Made by a program: the position numbers and the translations under genes | The notes under the pieces: model-generated | What the model was told of the DNA's origin: nothing | What the model saw: the letters and a program-made list of their open reading frames with translations, nothing else | Database searches by the model: none | Part shown: piece by piece, positions 12,961-24,267 of the stretch | Layout of the letters: each line of letters starts with the position of its first letter | Numbering within the stretch: position 1 is the stretch's first letter | Assembly (NCBI RefSeq): GCF_027409185.1 | Contig: NC_084471.1 | Location: 5,982,535 to 6,046,534 of the forward strand | Length of the DNA stretch: 64,000 bases | Source: Cynocephalus volans | Taxonomy: Eukaryota > Chordata > Mammalia > Dermoptera > Cynocephalidae | Direction: 5' to 3'

Positions 12961-13845
12961 ACGCTAGAGAGACAAGTTGCTTTTTGTGGGATCAGCATTC
13001 TTCACTTGTCCATTTTAAAGTTCTGGCCTTAAGACAATCCCCTCCGCAGCCCCAGATCTGAACCTAGGGTACGTATTGCAGAGCTCCCTTTGTTCTCCTG
13101 TTTCCTTTTTAAACTCTTCTTTTGAGAGATATGGGGGGAGGCACCGTGTGTTCTCTGAGCACAGGCAACTCATAGGCCCGAGGGCACCAACCCACCTGAT
13201 GCCCCTGCCCTGCCCTCATGGGACTGGAGGTGACCAGACACATGGGGACAGCAGGGAAAACAAGATCCAGGCCAAGTCCTGACATCATCGACTGGGTGAC
13301 CTTGGGCAGTTCATGTCCCCGTCTGGAGAATGGGGACAACAGCCCCATCTGGCCCACGAGCTCAGACACCGACCGTGGAAGAGCACACAGGGGCAGCTAC
13401 GAGCCCCACGGTCAGGGTGCTCAGGTTTGCAAGTGTCCAACCAGCCCCAGGTCACCGAGGCTGACACAAGTCCCCACTGAGATGGCAGTCTCCCTGGGAG
13501 GGGAAGACGGATGAGGGATGGTTGCAGATCTGGTTCTTCCTGGCAATGGGAGCAAGTGAGTGCTGAGGTGCAGACATGGCAAGAGGGAGGCGGGTGCTGG
13601 CAGGGGTGGCCATGGGATTTCCACTGGCAGGTGGACAGGACTCAGGAGTCTGGCAGACCAGAAGGCCTTTCCACAGCCCCCAGACTGGGGCCCAGGACCC
13701 CGGGTGGTGGCAGCAGAGGGTGAGGACCAGAGCAAAGCAGGATGTGGGGAATCTGAGCAGAAGCCCGGCAGGGACGTGGCTCTGGCTCCTCTAGGACCTC
13801 CGTTTCCTCATTGGGCTGGCAAGCAGATTGTGGAAGTGGCCACTT

Positions 13846-14288
13846 TATATCAGTGTCCTGTGGCTGCCCTGACAAATGTCCACAGGCTGGGTGGCTTAAA
13901 ACAAGACACTTGTGCTCTCACAGTGCTGGAGGCCAGAAGTCCAAAATCAAGGTGTCATCAGGGCTGTGCTCCCTCCCAAGGCCCTAGGCGGTCTGCTCCG
14001 TGCTTTCTGGGTTCCAGTGGCTTCCAGCTGTCCTTGGCATCCTTTGGCTCGCAGGTGCAGCACCCCAATCTCTGCCTCTGTCTTCATGTGGCCGTCTTCT
14101 TCCTGTGTGTCTCTGTGTCTTCTCCTCTTCTTGTAAAGACACGGCCATTGGATGCAGGGCTAGCCCTACTCCGGTGCAACCTTGTCTTACCTTGATTACA
14201 TCTGTAAAGACCCTATTTCCAAATACAGTCCATTCTGAGGTTCTGGGCGGGCATGAATTTGGTGGGGAGGAGACACCCACAACACCAC
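13846..14288 (-). mobile_element. MLT1-type solo LTR
   Basis: gtcctgtggctgccctgac, gtggcttaaaacaagac, ggaggccagaagtccaaaat, ccccaatctctgcctctgtc, gtaaagaccctatttccaaat. Reverse orientation; a 211-codon open frame crossing it is spurious. Confidence 0.8.
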
Positions 14289-14853
14289 CAGCCCCACAGG
14301 TGGGGGCTCTGAAGTCCACGCACCGACCACTCACTCTTCCGTGGCTCCAGGTGAGCCCCAGGTCACGTATTACGTATGTAAAGCACACGCTTTCCAGCCG
14401 CCTTTCTGCCTGCCAGGTTTTTCCAGGACCCATCAGTTGGAAGCCTCAGCTGGCCAGTGACTTAATTTGGGTGCATTCACTCCTTTTTAAAAATATACTA
14501 GTATTTTGTTCACTTGAATTAGATTCTGATTATGAAAGCCTGGGATGACTAAGCTTTCAAACATTATATTAAAAATTCAGCCTTTGTTTTCATCCAGAGA
14601 TACCCTGATGGAGGCTTAGGACCTTGCTTCATCTCTTAGGTAAGTCGTCTTGACAAAAGGAGGAGGAAGGGGGCCCTGACTCAGTAGCTGCTGGTGTTTC
14701 TTCCCGGCTGCGCTATAACCCTGGGCAGGTGGGAGGCAGATCCGCAGGGGACAGTGGCAGCTCCGGGCTCAGGCAGAGGTGTGAGTGGACACTCTCACTG
14801 TTCAGGGTCAGGACGGGTGATGCTTCCTACACATGCCTGGGTTTGCTGCTTCA

Positions 14854-14914
14854 TCCTGGGGTCCAGGTGTCTTTTTTTTTTTTTTTTGCATTTTTAGGAG
14901 TTCTGATACATCAG
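14854..14914 (+). repeat. Local duplicate, copy 1 (with a poly(T) run)
   Basis: tcctggggtccaggtgtc, a T-run, then taggagttctgatacatcag. It resembles 15537-15609, about 680 bp downstream. Confidence 0.6.
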
Positions 14915-15536
14915 GTTGGTCCTGCAGCCCTGAGGACTCGGTGGACCCAGCGGAGGCTGATGAGACGTGAGATCAGGAGCTGCTCAGCCCGGCACATGTT
15001 CCACATTGCTTCCTGTCTCTTGTTCTGGTTCCATCCTCAAATCTGTGTGGGGGTGGGGTGGGCAGAGGCCATGACCTTCACAAATAAGAAAGCACCTGTC
15101 AGATTTTACAACTTGGATCTTCTGTAGTGCACGATTTCAAACTGGAATTTTATAACAAACCACCAGGTTCCAAGCCATCCTGATTTTTAACAGGTTTACT
15201 TGGCACAAGTGGAATCCCTATTTGAGCACAGAGGCAGGCAGATAAACACACACGTGCACGCGCACACACACTACCTGAAGCCTCTGCTGGCCGTACCTTA
15301 AGCAGGGTGGGGGCCAAGCCAGCGCTCGGCTGGATGGAAGGCCTCAGCGATGTCACTTAGGATGACACTGCTACCAAAACGAACAATGGGTTGTAAGCAC
15401 CTGCTCTGCGAGGTGCCATGCAGGGTCCCGGGGGTAAGGCGGCTGAGGGGGTGGACGACGTCCCCGTCAGTTCCTGGGTTTAGCTGTGTTGCAGGTGTGG
15501 CATCTAATAGCTGCCGTCTTAGCGTGGACAGAACGA

Positions 15537-15609
15537 TCCTGGGGTCCAGGGTGTCTTGGGTTTTGGGGTTTTCTTTTTTTTGCCGTGTTTAGGAGTTCTG
15601 CTACATCAG
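15537..15609 (+). repeat. Local duplicate, copy 2
   Basis: tcctggggtccagggtgtc, a G/T-rich stretch, then taggagttctgctacatcag; sister of 14854-14914. Flanks are unrelated. Confidence 0.6.
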
Positions 15610-16074
15610 CAGCTGCCCCAGCAGGACTACCCTTGGGGAACCAGTTGTTTTGAAACTCGTCTCTGACGCTCGCAGGCAGATATTCTGAACTTCCAAATTC
15701 ACACGCTTTCTCATTCCTTCCTGGTTTACAAACCTTGAAGCGTTTTCTAACCCCCAATAAATCAGTGATTGTTGCAATTAGTACCCCTTCATGGCACCTC
15801 TCGTTATTATCATAATGATCTTCATTTTATTATGATAAACGTTATTAATAACTCATAACTCCTTAACTACTGTCCTCTCTAGTGACTGCCATGTGGCAGT
15901 TGAAAAATGTTTTACCAACGTGCTCCCCAGAGGATGATAAAACTGGAACTACCAGCCCAGCCTCCAGCCTCCCAGCCCGTAACGTTGTCCACGGGCCCCG
16001 GCGGGCGGCCCTCTGAGCCCGGCACTGCTGTGGCTGGCGTAGTGCCCCAGGCTCGGACCTGGGTTACACCCTCG

Positions 16075-16265
16075 CCAGCTGCGCTTTCTTAGCTAAGTCA
16101 CACAGGGTACACGGGCCTTGGTTTCCTCACCTGTACCGCTGGGTTAACAACGCCCACCTGAAGGGATTTTTGTGAACGATTAGATGAGACAACATAGAAA
16201 GTCCTTAGCTCAGTGGCTGGCATTTAATACGGCCTCATTCAATAAACATTAGCCAGATGATGATG
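16075..16265 (+). repeat. MIR SINE
   Basis: aagtcacacagggtacacgg, ccttggtttcctcacctg, gattagatgagac and ctcagtggctggcatttaat; runs into a short (GAT)n. Confidence 0.75.
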
Positions 16266-16838
16266 ATGATGGTAACTTAAGATGCCTACTATGGTACCTG
16301 TCACGTGATGGGTCCCTGATAAACGCCCTTTCATTTGGAATCTGCGTGCCCAGTCGGGAAGCCGGATGCTGGTCTGTTCTGCGGCTTTGGCATTCGACTG
16401 ACTTAAATGGGCAGAAGATGAAAGGGGTTTTGTCAAAAGTCCTTGCAAGTTTTCAGTGAACTACGGGAAAAAGAGTTGCTGAATGGGTGTGTGAATAATT
16501 GAGCGCGACTTTCTGTGCCTGCACACACAGGGCACCGAAGGAACAACTAACAGGAGTTGAGAACCATCGAGAATCAAGGTAGAAGATGGTACCTCCATCG
16601 CTGTAACCAGAGGGAGATGGTTAAACCCAACCCGCTGGCGAGTGAGGGAAGGTGTAGTCTAATGAAGCCCGGATCTGTGGCCTGGTTGGGGGTAATACTC
16701 ATTAGAAGAATCAAGGACAGCCCTAATTGTCCCTCAAGGAAGGAGACTCAGGACTTTGATCACCGAGGCTCGGACGAGGAGCAGGAGGAATTCCACGCGT
16801 GAGGCTCAGCTCGGCTGAAGAAGAGCAGAAAGGGAGCG

Positions 16839-17252
16839 TGTTAGTTTCCTGTGGCTGCCGTCGCAAAGTACCACAAATTGGGTGGCTTTGAATGACAGAA
16901 ATGTATTGCCTCTCAGTTCTGGAGGCTGGAAGTCAGAAATCGAGGTGTCAGCAGGGCAGCGCTCCCTCTGAAGGCTCTGGGGGCATCTGCTCCTTGCCTG
17001 CCGCTCAGCCTCTGGTGTTGCGGGCGGTCCCTGGCGTTCAGCGTCGGTCGCCACGGGACACTCTCCCTGTGTCTCTGTCTCTGTCTCTTCTCTTCCTGTG
17101 AGGACACCAACCATTGGATTAGGGCCCACTCTAATCCAGGATAACCCATCTTAACTTGATTACATTTGCAAAGAACCTATCTCCAAATAGGTCACATTCT
17201 GAGGTTCCAGAAGGAATATGAATTATAGGGGACACTATCCAACCCAGCACAG
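16839..17252 (-). mobile_element. MLT1-type solo LTR
   Basis: tgttagtttcctgtggctgc, gtaccacaaattgggtggc, ttctggaggctggaagtc, ggacaccaaccattggatta, atctccaaataggtcacat, gacactatccaacccagca. Reverse orientation. Confidence 0.85.
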
Positions 17253-18928
17253 AGCAGAAAGTGAAGGGAGAGAGTAGGACAAGAGGGGGGACTGATCACA
17301 AAACTTGCTTCTCCCTCTCTGCCTGCCCCTGCACAGGCACAGGGACCTGGCCCTTCATGGTTCACAAAGCATCCCCCAAAACCACCCCAGGGGAGGACAG
17401 GGCCTGTAACCACCATTTGGTCACTCGGGCTGGAAACCTGAAGCTGCCCTGGGCCCCCTCCTCTTCATCACCCCCCTATCTAACCTGCCCATTTGTCCAT
17501 TTCACCCCAGGGGTCCCAACGCTCTGCTCCATTGTGGATCACTGTCCCGGCCTCCAGGTTCGGGCTACCAAACTTTCTGTCCTGTGGCAGCTGAGTGACC
17601 CCCAATGGCTGGCAGGTCCCTGTCCCAAACCCTCCAGGGCCTGTCCTCATGGCCTCTGATACCAGCCCTCTGCATGGTGGCTGCTTCCTGGGTTTGCTGT
17701 CTGCATGTTGGGATCAGCTGAACCCACCAAAGCAGTTCCAGGGAGGTCAGGGGTAGGGGGCCCAGGGTCTGTCCTGCCCACAGCTCCTCAGGCAATGGTC
17801 TATTCCAGCACCCACCGCATGGTCACCAAGAGGGAGGGGCTCCGTTCCGTCAGCCTGTGTTCCCACTGCCAGTGGGCACACTGGGGACTCCACAACTCTG
17901 TCCTGGATGGATAACCCTGTGTCATAGGTGGAGAGGTGGAGGAGGCTCAGACAAATAGCTTGCTCTGTGCCATTCTGCCAGTGGGTGACAGAGCCAGGCT
18001 TTGAGTCCGCCAATCCCAGCCAGCTGGGCTGCCCAAGCATAGGGCTCTAGAAGGACATCGTGGGAGCCTCATCACAGCCCTGAGAGGCCAAAGTTCAGGG
18101 CAGACTCGGGCAGCACAGCAGGATGACTGAGAGTCACTGAGCTCTTCACCTTGAGCTTCAGACCAAACGTGCAGCTCCTGCCGCAGGTCCCACCCAGGGC
18201 CAGCCTGGTGCAGCGTCTCCTCCCCCAGCCTCGCCCAGGCCTGCCTCTCAGCCCATCCGCCCTGTTTGTGTTGGGCAATATCACTGTCACTTGGGCTCAT
18301 GGGGCAGACATGCAGAGGCATTCTGGAGCCCTCTCCTGTCCCAGCGCTCACGTCTGTTGGCCTCAGCTCCAACTCCCAGCCAGCTCCTCGCCTCCGCTGC
18401 CTCTCCCACCCATGCCCGCCTTAGGCCTGGGCCGTCCTCCCGGGGCAGTGTCCTAACCCATTGCCCTGCACCCATGTCCCCCCCACCTGGATTCTGCAGA
18501 CAGAATTCCTGATGTCAAACACGAACACAGTCACAACACCGTAAATGTCGAGGCCTCCCATCGCCAGCCGGCCCGACTCCTGTAGGAAACGTTTGGTTCC
18601 TGGAGAATCCAATCCTCTCTTGCCTCCATCCGTGGATACTGTGGTGCCCTGCCCCTCCCCCCACCCGCACCCCCACTTCTGTGCATCCCGAAGCTTCTTC
18701 CTGTGAGCACCTGCAACTCCAGCCACGGGAACCGGTGTAGCCTGTGGGTTCTGAATCGCCAGAGAGATAATGTCCCCAGGAGAAGCCCTGGACCAATGAT
18801 GCATGGGGAGTTTGGGGATAAATTCCCCAGCTCCCTCCCCTTGAGTAGGACGTGGCTGTGAGGTCCACATTGTCTCCCTGAATTCCCTGTGCGATGGCGG
18901 CTTGCCCCTTAATTTCCCTTGTTTGGAG
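17253..18928. other. Intergenic GC-rich unique DNA left of the LINE-1
   Basis: Overlapping open frames on both strands, none with recognisable content. No repeats identified with confidence. Confidence 0.55.
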
Positions 18929-18943
18929 CTTCCTTCCCTTTCT
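18929..18943. repeat. LINE-1 target-site duplication, left copy
   Basis: cttccttccctttct directly abuts the poly(T) that is the L1 tail read on +. It is identical to 25783-25797. One terminal T is ambiguous with the tail. Confidence 0.95.
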
Positions 18944-18966
18944 TTTTTTTTTTTTTTTTTTTTTTT

Positions 18967-18990
18967 CAGCTTTGTAACCAACCCAAAGTG
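18967..18990 (-). other. Putative 24-nt 3' transduction carried by the LINE-1
   Basis: Between the element's own A-rich tail (aaataaa repeats, 18991-19032) and the terminal poly(A) (18944-18966) lie 24 nt of non-repetitive sequence, reading on the L1 strand from cactttgggttgg to acaaagctg. The truncated sister copy at 46 kb goes straight from ...aaaataaaatt into poly(A), so this segment is not part of the family's 3' end. Several AATAAA signals in the first tail sit at a suitable distance to drive cleavage in flanking DNA of the source locus. Confidence 0.65.
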
Positions 18991-19032
18991 TTTATTTATT
19001 TATTTATTTTTATTTATTTATTTTTTAAAAAA
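18991..19032 (+). repeat. (TTTA)n, degenerate inner A-tail of the LINE-1
   Basis: tttattta... repeats continuous with the L1 3' end; on the L1 strand they supply several AATAAA hexamers. Confidence 0.85.
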
Positions 19033-19193
19033 TTTTATTTTGTCGATATACATTGTAGCTGATTATTGCTCCCCATCACCAAAACCTCCCTCCCTTCTCC
19101 CTCCCCCCCTCCCCCCCAACAATGTCCTTTCTGTTTGCTTGTTGTATCAACTTCAAATAATTGTGGTTGTTATATCTTCTCCCCCCCCCCCTG

Positions 19194-19196
<3 letters not shown>

Positions 19197-19237
<41 letters not shown>
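19197..19237 (+). repeat. (GT)n in the LINE-1 3'UTR
   Basis: About 20 gt units next to a C-run, within the L1 3'UTR just beyond the ORF2 stop. Confidence 0.9.
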
Positions 19238-19239
<2 letters not shown>

Positions 19240-19253
19240 TTATGTATTAATTT

Positions 19254-22200
19254 TTAGCTCCCACCAATCAGTGAGAACATGTGGTATTTCTCTTTCTGTG
19301 CCTGACTTGTTTCACTTAATATAATTCTCTCAAGGACCATCCATGTTGTTGCAAATGGCAGTATTTCATTCGTTTTTATAGCTGAGTAGTATTCCATTGT
19401 GTAGATGTACCACATTTTCCATATCCACTCATCTGATGATGGGCATTTGGGCTGGTTCCAACTCTTGGCTATTGTAAAGAGTGCTGCGATGAACATTGGG
19501 GAACAGGTATACCTTCGACTTGATGATTTCCATTCCTCTGGGTATATTCCCAACAGTGGGATGGCTGGGTCGTATGGTAGATCTATTTGCAATTGTTTAA
19601 GGAACCTCCATACCATTTTCCATAGAGGCTGCACCATTTTGCAGTCCCACCAACAATGTATGAGAGTTCCTTTTTCTCCGCAGCCTCGCCAGCATTTATC
19701 GTTCATAGTCTTTTGGATTTTAGCCATCCTAACTGGGGATAGATGGTATCTCAATGTGGTTTTGATTTGCATTTCCCGGATGCTGAGTGATGTTGAGCAT
19801 TTTTTCATATGTCTGTTGGCCATTTGTATATCTTCCTTAGAGAAATGCCTACTTAGCTCTTTTGCCCATTTTTTAATTGGGTTGCTTGTTTTCTTCTTGT
19901 ATGGTTGTTTGAGTTCCTTATATATTCTGGATATTAATCCTTTGTCAGATGTATATTTTGCAAATATTTTCTCCCACTCTGTTGGTTGTCTTTTAACTCT
20001 TTTAATTGTTTCTTTTGCTGTGCAGAAGCTTTTTAGTTTGATATAATCCCATTTGTTTATTTTTCCTTTGGTTGCCCGTGCTTTTGGGGTCGTATTCATG
20101 AAGTCTGTGCCCAGTCCTATTTCCTGAAGTGTTTCTCCTATGTTTTCTTTAAGAAGTTTTATTGTCTCAGGGTGTATATTTAAATCCTTAATCCATTTTG
20201 AGTTGATTTTAGTATACGGTGAGAGGTATGGATCTAGTTTCATTCTCCTGCATATCGATATCCAGTTATCCCAACACCACTTGCTGAAGAGGCAGTCCCT
20301 TCCCCAGTGAATAGGCTTGGTGCCTTTGTCAAAGATCAGATGGCAGTAAGTGTGTGGGTTGATTTCTGGATTCTCTATTCTATTCCATTGGTCAGTGTGT
20401 CTGTTTTTATGCCAGTACCATACTGTTTTGGTTATTATAGCTTTGTAGTATAGCTTAAAGTCAGGTAGTGTTATGCCTCCAGCTTTTTTTTTTTTGCTGA
20501 GCATTGCTTTGGCTATTCGTGGTCTTTTATTGTTCCATATAAATGTCTGAATAGTTTTTTCCATTTCTGAGAAAAATGTCTTTGGAATTTTGATGGGGAT
20601 TGCGTTGAATTTGTATATCACTTTGGGTAGTATGGACATTTTCACTATGTTGATTCTTCCAATCCAAGAGCATGGAATATCTTTCCATCTTCTTGTATCC
20701 TCTCTAATTTCTCTCAGCAGTGGTTTGTAGTTCTCATTATAGAGATTTTTCACATCCTTGGTTAACTCAATTCCTAAGTATTTTATTTTTTTGGTGGCTA
20801 TTGTAAATGGGCAGGCTTTCTTGATTTCTCCTTCTGCATGTTCACTATTGGAGAAAAGAAATGCTACTGATTTTTGTGTGTTGATTTTGTATCCTGCTAC
20901 TGTGCTGAAATCATTTATCAATTCCAAGAGTTTTTTTGTAGAGGTTTTAGGCTGTTCGATATATAGGATCATGTCATCTGCAAACAGGGACAGTTTGACT
21001 TCATCTTTTCCAATCTGGATGCCCTTTATTTCCTTCTCTTCTCTGATTGCTCTGGCTAGTACTTCCAACACTATGTTGAATAGGAGTGGTGAGAGTGGGC
21101 ATCCTTGTCTAGTGCCTGTTCTTAAAGGAAAAGCTTTCAGCTTTTCCCCATTCAGGATGATATTGGCAGTGGGTTTGGCATATATGGCTTTAATTATGTT
21201 GAGATACTTTCCCTCTATACCTAACTTATAGAGGGTCTTTGTCATGAATGAGTGCTGAACTTTATCAAATGCTTTTTCAGCATCTATAGAGATGACCATA
21301 TGGTCCTTGTGTTTGAGTTTATTAATATGGTGTATCACATTTATTGATTTGCGTATGTTGAACCAACCTTGCATCCCTGGGATGAATCCCACTTGATCGT
21401 GATGAATAATTTTTCGTATGTGTTGCTGTATTCTGTTTGCTAGTATTTTAGTGAGGATTTTTGCATCTATATTCATCAAGGATATCGGCCTGTAGTTTTC
21501 TTTTTTGGTTATATCTTTACCTGGTTTTGGTATCAGGATGATGTTTGCTTCATAGAATGAGTTTGGGAGATTTGCGTCCGTTTCAATCTTTTGGAATAGT
21601 TTGTAAAGAATCGGTGTCAATTCCTCTTTGAATGTTTGGTAAAATTCTGCTGTGAATCCATCTGGTCCTGGACTTTTCTTTGTTGGGAGCCTTCTGATAA
21701 CAGCTTCAATCTCCTTTATTGTTATTGGTCTGTTCAAATTTTCTACGTCTTCACGGTTCAGTTTTGGGAGCTTGTGTGTGTCCAGAAATTTATCCATTTC
21801 CTCCAGATTTTCAAATTTGTTGGCGTATAGATGTTTATAGTAGTCTCGAATGATTCCTTGTATTTCAGATGAATCAGTTGTAATATCGCCTTTTTCATTT
21901 CTAATTTTTGTTATTTGAGTCTTCTCTCTTCTTTTTTTTGTTAGCCATGCTAATGGTTTGTCAATTTTATTTATCTTTTCAAAAAACCAACTTTTTGATT
22001 CGTTGATCTTTTGAATTGTTTTTTGGTTTTCAATTTCATTCAGTTCTGCTCTGATCTTAATGATTTCTTTCCGTCTGCTAACTTTAGGTTTGGATTGTTC
22101 TTGTTTTTCTAGTTCTTTAAGGTGAAGTGTTAGGTTGTTCACTTGCCATCTTTCTATTCTTCTGAAGTGAGCATTTAATGCAATAAATTTTCCCCTCAAT

Positions 22201-23081
22201 ACTGCTTTTGCAGTATCCCACAGGTTTTGGTATGATGTATCATTGTTTTCATTAGTTTCAATAAACTTTTTGATTTCCTGCTTGATTTCTTCTTGGACCC
22301 ATATGTCATTAAGTAGAATGCTGTTTAATTTCCATGTGTTTGTATAGTTTCCAGAGTTTTGTTTGTTATTAATTTCTAGTTTTAATCCATTGTGGTCTGA
22401 GAAGATACATGGGATAATTCCAATTTTTTTGAATTTATTGAGACTTGATTTGTGACCTAATATGTGATCTATCCTGGAGAATGATCCATGTGCTGATGAG
22501 AAGAATGAATATTCTGAGGTTGTTGGGTGGAATGTTCTGTAGATATCTGCCAATTCCAATTGGTCTAGAGTCTTATTTAGATCTTGTGTTTCTCTACTGA
22601 TTCTTTGCCTAGATGATCTGTCTAATATTGACAGTGGAGTGTTCAGGTCCCCTGCTATTATGGTATTAGTGTCTATTTCCTTCTTTAGGTCTAATAGAGT
22701 TTGTTTGATAAATCTGGCTGCTCCAACATTGGGTGCGTACATATTTATGATTGTTATGTCTTCTTGATGGATCAGTCCTTTTATCATTAAGTAGTGTCCC
22801 TCATTGTCTCTTTTTATGGTTTTTAGTTTAAAGTCTATTTTGTCAGATATAAGAATAGCTACTCCAGCTCGTTTTTCTTTTCTGTTTGCATGGTAAATCT
22901 TTTTCCATCCTTTCACTCTTAGTCTGTGTGAATCTTTATGGGTGAGGTGGGTCTCTTGTAGGCAGCATATAGTTGGGTCCTGCTTTTTGATCCAGTCAGC
23001 CAGTCTGTGTCTTTTAATTGGGGAATTTAAGCCTTTAACATTAAGAGTTGTTATTGAAAGGTGTTGATTTATTCCTAGCAT
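19254..23081 (-). CDS. ORF2: LINE-1 ORF2: endonuclease / reverse transcriptase
   Basis: 1275 codons, the same length as human ORF2p, with no frameshift or stop. ORF2p nicks target DNA and reverse-transcribes L1 RNA there (target-primed reverse transcription), working in cis with ORF1p. An N-terminal APE-like endonuclease (residues about 1-240) has N14 (LNVKGLN), E43 (CLQETH), the GDLN motif near 145, RIDH near 205 and SDH near 230. The reverse transcriptase (about 500-770) has [23 protein letters not shown] and the catalytic FADD near 700. A C-terminal CX3CX7HX4C cysteine motif is intact (CWRGC...HCWWDC). Every residue I know to be essential is present. The frame ends SLIGGS, close to the poly(A). 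The 187-nt spacer from ORF1 is longer than the roughly 60 nt in human L1. Confidence 0.97.
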   Translation of the reverse strand: MLGINQHLSITTLNVKGLNSPIKRHRLADWIKKQDPTICCLQETHLTHKDSHRLRVKGWKKIYHANRKEKRAGVAILISDKIDFKLKTIKRDNEGHYLMIKGLIHQEDITIINMYAPNVGAARFIKQTLLDLKKEIDTNTIIAGDLNTPLSILDRSSRQRISRETQDLNKTLDQLELADIYRTFHPTTSEYSFFSSAHGSFSRIDHILGHKSSLNKFKKIGIIPCIFSDHNGLKLEINNKQNSGNYTNTWKLNSILLNDIWVQEEIKQEIKKFIETNENNDTSYQNLWDTAKAVLRGKFIALNAHFRRIERWQVNNLTLHLKELEKQEQSKPKVSRRKEIIKIRAELNEIENQKTIQKINESKSWFFEKINKIDKPLAWLTKKRREKTQITKIRNEKGDITTDSSEIQGIIRDYYKHLYANKFENLEEMDKFLDTHKLPKLNREDVENLNRPITIKEIEAVIRRLPTKKSPGPDGFTAEFYQTFKEELTPILYKLFQKIETDANLPNSFYEANIILIPKPGKDITKKENYRPISLMNIDAKILTKILANRIQQHIRKIIHHDQVGFIPGMQGWFNIRKSINVIHHINKLKHKDHMVISIDAEKAFDKVQHSFMTKTLYKLGIEGKYLNIIKAIYAKPTANIILNGEKLKAFPLRTGTRQGCPLSPLLFNIVLEVLARAIREEKEIKGIQIGKDEVKLSLFADDMILYIEQPKTSTKKLLELINDFSTVAGYKINTQKSVAFLFSNSEHAEGEIKKACPFTIATKKIKYLGIELTKDVKNLYNENYKPLLREIREDTRRWKDIPCSWIGRINIVKMSILPKVIYKFNAIPIKIPKTFFSEMEKTIQTFIWNNKRPRIAKAMLSKKKKAGGITLPDFKLYYKAIITKTVWYWHKNRHTDQWNRIENPEINPHTYCHLIFDKGTKPIHWGRDCLFSKWCWDNWISICRRMKLDPYLSPYTKINSKWIKDLNIHPETIKLLKENIGETLQEIGLGTDFMNTTPKARATKGKINKWDYIKLKSFCTAKETIKRVKRQPTEWEKIFAKYTSDKGLISRIYKELKQPYKKKTSNPIKKWAKELSRHFSKEDIQMANRHMKKCSTSLSIREMQIKTTLRYHLSPVRMAKIQKTMNDKCWRGCGEKGTLIHCWWDCKMVQPLWKMVWRFLKQLQIDLPYDPAIPLLGIYPEEWKSSSRRYTCSPMFIAALFTIAKSWNQPKCPSSDEWIWKMWYIYTMEYYSAIKTNEILPFATTWMVLERIILSETSQAQKEKYHMFSLIGGS

Positions 23082-23268
23082 TTTATTGGTTGTTTGGTTG
23101 TCTTAGGTGTCTTTTGTTCCTTGCTTTCTGATTTACTGTTTGGTTTCTTTGTTTGTTGGTTCCTTAGGTTGTAGATAGTGTTTTTGTTAGCTTGTTTTCT
23201 CTTCATGAATGCCATTTTTATTGTACTAGCGGGTTTAGATTTTTCTTGGGTTTTTATGGCAGTGGTAG

Positions 23269-24267
23269 TTATTTTTCAGGAACCAAACCCAGTACTCCCT
23301 TGAGGATTTCTTGTAAGGGTGGTCGTGTGGTAGTGAACTCCCGCAGTTTTTGTTTGTCTGAGAAATATACTATTTGCCCCTCATTTCGGAAGGATAGCCT
23401 TGCAGGGTAGAGTATTCTTGGCTGGCAATCTTTGTCTTTTAGTATTTTGAAAATATCATCCCATTCCTTTCTAGCTTTTAGGGTTTGTGATGAAAAGTCT
23501 GATGTTAACCTGATTGGGGCTCCCTTATAGGTGATTTGACGCTTCTCTCTTGCAGCTTTTAAGATTCTCTCTTTGTCTCTGAGTTTTGCCAATTTGACTA
23601 TGACATGTCTTGGAGAAGGCCTTTTTGGGTTGAATACGTTTGGAGATCGTTGAGCTTCCTGGATCTGAAGATCTGTGATTTTTCCTATACCTGGGAAGTT
23701 TTCTGCCACTATTTTGTTGAATATCTTTTCAATGGAATCTCCATTTTCCTCCCCTTCTGGAATACCCATGACTCGGATATTTGAGCGCTTGAGGTTGTCT
23801 GATATCTCTCTCAGATTTTCTTCCATGTCCTTGATTCTTTTTTCTTTCTTTTTGTCTGCTTGTGTTATTTCAAACAGCCCATCTTCAAGTTCAGAGGTTC
23901 TCTCTTCAACTTCGACAAGCCTGCTGGTTAAACTCTCTGTTGTGTTTTTTATTTCGCTGAATAACTTCTTCAGTTCAGCAAGTTCTGCTACATTTTTTTT
24001 CAGGACATTGATTTCCTTGTATATTTCCTCTTTCAGATCCTGTATACTTTTCCTCATTTCATCATGATGTCTAGCTGAGTTTTCTTGTATCTCATTCAGT
24101 TTCCTTAGAATTATCACTCGAAATTCCTTGTCAGTTATTTCAAGGGCTTCTTGTTCTATAGGATCTAGAGTATGAGATTTATTAACTTTTGGTGGTGTAC
24201 TTTCTTGATTTTTTGTATTTCTGGTGTCTTTTTTTTGGTGTTTATTCATTGTGGCAGGGGGTTTCAC
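23269..24267 (-). CDS. ORF1: LINE-1 ORF1: RNA-binding nucleic-acid chaperone
   Basis: 332 codons, intact, close to the 338 of human ORF1p. ORF1p forms coiled-coil trimers that coat L1 RNA in the cytoplasmic RNP and act as a chaperone during target-primed reverse transcription. Order: a short basic N-terminus (about 1-45), a long heptad-rich coiled coil rich in Glu, Lys and Leu (about 50-155), an RRM starting near NIRVMGIPEG (about 163-260), and a C-terminal domain containing LTSDFSSQTLKARKEW and ARLSFRNEGQIVYFSDKQ. Met7 (MNKHQKKD) may be the true start because it resembles the basic N-terminus of other ORF1 proteins. Translated from the same transcript as ORF2. Confidence 0.96.
   Translation of the reverse strand: MKPPATMNKHQKKDTRNTKNQESTPPKVNKSHTLDPIEQEALEITDKEFRVIILRKLNEIQENSARHHDEMRKSIQDLKEEIYKEINVLKKNVAELAELKKLFSEIKNTTESLTSRLVEVEERTSELEDGLFEITQADKKKEKRIKDMEENLREISDNLKRSNIRVMGIPEGEENGDSIEKIFNKIVAENFPGIGKITDLQIQEAQRSPNVFNPKRPSPRHVIVKLAKLRDKERILKAAREKRQITYKGAPIRLTSDFSSQTLKARKEWDDIFKILKDKDCQPRILYPARLSFRNEGQIVYFSDKQKLREFTTTRPPLQEILKGVLGLVPEK

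Larger units (their letters stand above)
14289..16838. other. Intergenic DNA with local duplicates and one MIR
   Basis: Holds the two copies at 14854 and 15537, the MIR at 16075 and an AT-rich non-repetitive patch at 15760-15870 (cgttattatcataatgatc). No gene seen. Confidence 0.55.

Noticed and set aside
13560..14195. 211-codon open frame on +
   Set aside because: Runs into an antisense MLT1 LTR; the translated tail is LTR sequence.
19405..20046. 213-codon + strand frame and others inside the LINE-1
   Set aside because: Antisense shadows of ORF2.
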